The position numbers were made by a program, and so were the translations under genes. 32,949 nt of DNA from Methanocellaceae archaeon UBA148. Its GTDB lineage: Archaea; Halobacteriota; UBA148. The stretch is taken from positions 1 to 32,949 of the forward strand of contig DAHG01000062.1 of NCBI GenBank assembly GCA_002495885.1, read 5' to 3'. Below the pieces are notes generated by a model. It was not told the DNA's origin. It worked only from the letters and a program-made list of their open reading frames with translations, and did not search any database. Of the stretch, positions 31,237 to 32,949 are shown one piece after another (position 1 is the first letter of the stretch; each line of letters opens with the position of its first letter).

Positions 31237-31761
31237 CTATGTTTTTAAGCTTTCCAGCTTTTGACTCAACGTTCTTAATTCTGCCTTTATCATGGCAAGA
31301 TCAGTGGTCAGCCAGAACTCAAAGTCATAGTATAACCCCATAAGGCGCTGATATTCACTTTCCAATTCCATTATTTGCTTTTTTGAAGCTTCTCTTCCCC
31401 TCTGGGCATCTATCATTTTAGAAAAAGTCTCGACCTCGCTTTTCAGCTCTGCTGTTTTTGCAGACGCCACTTCATCCCATTCGATCTTCCTATTAATATC
31501 TATCTTAAGAATATCTATTACCTCGCTCAGATCATCCGGCACTTCTGGAAATGCACAGGGACCGACTATTAGTTCTGATCCATGAACAGCTTCAATCCAG
31601 TGCTCTTTTATGGCACTTCTAATTACTTCCTTTACCTTTTTGCGGGAAGGAATCTTACCGTCTCTGGAGAATATCAATTCTTTGAAAATTGAATACAATT
31701 CATCCTCGTTTGTGATGCCCAGCACATCAACTACTCCTACCAGCTCCTCGATGGATATCAT
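31237..31761 (-). CDS. Conserved archaeal protein with C-terminal coiled coil, unknown
   Basis: 174 residues, no signal or membrane segment. The N-terminal 90 residues look like a small helical/winged domain (IEELVGVVDVLGITNEDELY, KKVKEVIRSAIKEHWIEA, IVGPCAFPEVPDDLSEVIDIL). The C-terminal half is a likely coiled coil of about 70 residues (ETFSKMIDAQRGREASKKQ, then a stretch ending AELRTLSQKLESLK). It lies 17 bases upstream of ftsJ, same strand. I recognise the gene order from other euryarchaea but not a function. Confidence 0.75.
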   Translation of the reverse strand: MISIEELVGVVDVLGITNEDELYSIFKELIFSRDGKIPSRKKVKEVIRSAIKEHWIEAVHGSELIVGPCAFPEVPDDLSEVIDILKIDINRKIEWDEVASAKTAELKSEVETFSKMIDAQRGREASKKQIMELESEYQRLMGLYYDFEFWLTTDLAMIKAELRTLSQKLESLKT

Positions 31762-31838
31762 ACATCTTCTTATGGTGGCAATCTTAATATAATATATGTG
31801 ATATGTGATTGACGCTCACTAAAAGAGGTAGATAAAAA

Positions 31839-32785
31839 ATGCGAATCATTCGGCTTAGAGTGAGGATGGCTCTATGCATCGTTTTTATGTTCGCTGTTCT
31901 CTTTGCACTATTGAGTGCGATCGGTTTATCTCGCGGGGGCTGGCACACCCATTTTCTATGCAATGTTTGCTTTTATCCTCGTTGGGTTTCAATTCATGAT
32001 TGGTCCGAAAATGGTCGAACGATTTACGGGCATCAAATATGTTTTCCCTTCTGAGCATCCGCGCCTCCATTCCCTAGTGGATGAGCTATTCTATAAATCA
32101 AGAATGAAAAAGCCAAAAAGGGGTATCTTCGGTTCCGATTCCCAACGCATTCGCCTTTGGTAGGACGAAAAGAGATGCCAGGGGTGTGCGTGACAAAGGA
32201 CCATCTGAACAGGTTGAATGATGAGTTCAAGGCTGTTTTAGGACATGAACTATCCCACATCCAGCATAGAGATGTTGCGGTTATCACAGCGTTGAGCGTG
32301 ATACCCATGATCTGTTATTTCGTCTTCTATAGTTTCTTGTTCTCAGGCACGGGGCAGAGAAGGGATGCCTCAGCAGCCCTGATAATTGCACTGGTAGCCT
32401 TTTTCGCGTATCTTCTAACTAATCTGACCGTTCCTCTATGTCAGCAGGATAAGAGAATATTATGCTGATAAAGGAAGCGCTGAGTTGACCAGAAAACCAT
32501 ACACTTTGGCATCAGCCCTTTACAAGATCGTTTCCAGTACTAGAATTGACAAGGACAGCCTGAAAAGCATCGAAGGCATGAGAGCCTTTTGCCACAGACG
32601 CTTCCAGGGCATTAAAAAAAGTTTCTGACCTCAGAAAGGCAGATATGAATATGGATGGACATTTGGATGCTTATGAAGTACAATTATTTGAAAAAGAGGC
32701 AAAGATAGGCACTATCGATAGCATTCTGGAAATCTTCTCAACTCATCCAAACGTTGTGAAGCGAATTTCTCGATTATCCTCTTAG
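31839..32785 (+). pseudogene. htpX: HtpX-type membrane zinc protease gene broken by about five frameshifts
   Basis: Family pieces occur in order but in changing frames: RMALCIVFMFAVLFALLSAIG, then FAFILVGFQFMIGPKMVE, then PIPNAFAFGRTKRDAR, then AVLGHELSHIQHRDVAV. REYYADKGSAELTRKP and VSDLRKADMNMDGHLDAYE follow, and HPNVVKRISRLSS stops at TAG 32783-32785. Frame changes fall near 31937, 32120, 32180, 32430 and 32600, mostly at or beside G, C or A runs. The HExxH zinc motif and the third-ligand region (EYYAD) are intact at the DNA level, and a GAGGT ribosome binding site precedes the ATG at 31839. Full-length HtpX of about 300 residues would result if the frames were joined. Confidence 0.9.
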
Positions 32786-32787
32786 GA

Positions 32788-32900
32788 TGCTCCGGCCGGG
32801 ATTCGAACCCGGGTCTTCGGCTGTCTTTGCCCTTTTAGCAATGGCTTGCAAAAGGTTGCTCGAAAGGCCGGAATGATTGGCCGGACTACACTACCGGAGC
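32788..32900 (-). tRNA. tRNA-Glu(UUC) with a 38-nt intron
   Basis: Exon 1 (32900-32861) begins GCTCCGG TAGTGTAGTCCGG and ends in the anticodon loop CTTTCG, anticodon TTC. Exon 2 (32822-32788) gives A38, GCCGA, the T-arm ACCCGGG-TTCGAAT-CCCGG and the acceptor CCGGAGC with discriminator A. The intron (32860-32823) is at position 37/38 and begins AGCAACC. Mature length is 75 nt. Position 27-43 appears as a C-A mismatch, the rest of the anticodon stem pairs well. It starts 2 bases after the htpX remnant, on the opposite strand. Confidence 0.9.
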
Positions 32901-32922
32901 AAATGTATTGCGATGTCGCTTA

Positions 32923-32949
32923 TGGGCCCGCTGAGATTCGAACTCAGGA
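32923..32949 (-). tRNA. 3' end of a further tRNA, cut by the window edge
   Basis: On the minus strand: CCTGAG-TTCGAAT-CTCAG (T-arm) followed by CGGGCCC and discriminator A. The anticodon is outside the window, so the identity is unknown. It lies 22 bases upstream of the tRNA-Glu, same strand, as part of a tRNA cluster. Confidence 0.8.

Noticed and set aside
1..32949. CRISPR array, rRNA genes or an integrase gene
   Set aside because: No regularly spaced direct repeats, no rRNA signature sequences and no tyrosine-recombinase motifs were seen anywhere in the window.

Overview
The window reads as chromosomal DNA of a euryarchaeon, probably from the methanogen/ANME-type Halobacteriota (an inference; no rRNA is present). 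The archaeal markers are clear: Alba chromatin protein, RNA polymerase subunit F (Rpb4), ribosomal protein L21e, Pus10, DUF655, KsgA/Dim1, HemK2, archaeal SepF, an archaeal Thg1-type tRNA polymerase, Trm1, intron-containing tRNAs, TATA-like promoters and GGAGGTGA-type ribosome binding sites.

Layout. 1-240 is the 3' end of an IS200/IS605 tnpB that has lost its zinc ribbon. 285-1140 is a fluoride-resistance unit on the minus strand: TATA box, fluoride riboswitch, crcB/fluC, DUF190. 1150-1586 holds an eroded integron-attC-like palindrome and a broken small membrane gene. 1587-3671 is a K+-dependent-type membrane pyrophosphatase. 3750-5170 is a gene graveyard with remnants of pyruvate:ferredoxin oxidoreductase, an acylphosphatase-like protein and membrane-protein fragments. 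5213-10519 is a tightly packed minus-strand information-processing cluster: purA, pus10, rpl21e, rpoF, DUF655, ksgA, hemK2, yjbQ. 10657-20095 is core genome: alba, an intron-bearing tRNA-Lys(CUU), a TrkA-N/DHH protein, a Thg1-like enzyme, a PRC-barrel protein, an M50-CBS membrane protease, a TraB-family protein, aspartokinase, purM, sepF and a PUA-domain RNA-binding protein.

20096-29300 is accessory. It holds short orphan genes, an XRE regulator with DUF2178 under a palindromic operator, small membrane and zinc-ribbon proteins, and then the most unusual part of the window. Three ~91-98 bp imperfect palindromes (23181-23271, 24859-24956, 26118-26211) have the layout of integron attC sites, and two cassette-sized gene pairs lie between them: ACR3 + arsenate reductase, and DUF169 + dicluster ferredoxin. 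All the genes run in the same direction, each pair ends just before an attC-like site, and no integrase is visible. This looks like an archaeal integrase-less cassette cluster (CALIN). It is followed upstream by a four-gene operon: winged-helix regulator, cupin, ABC ATPase with an N-terminal membrane extension, ABC-2 permease.

29527-32949 returns to core functions (trm1, ftsJ/rlmE, an uncharacterised coiled-coil protein), then an htpX gene broken by about five frameshifts, a tRNA-Glu(UUC) with a 38-nt intron, and the 3' end of another tRNA at the window edge.

Themes: tRNA and rRNA maturation (Pus10, KsgA, Trm1, FtsJ, Thg1, intron-bearing tRNAs), purine and aspartate-family synthesis, cell-division factors (SepF, PRC-barrel), and anion/metalloid resistance (fluoride, arsenic), the arsenic genes apparently acquired as mobile cassettes.
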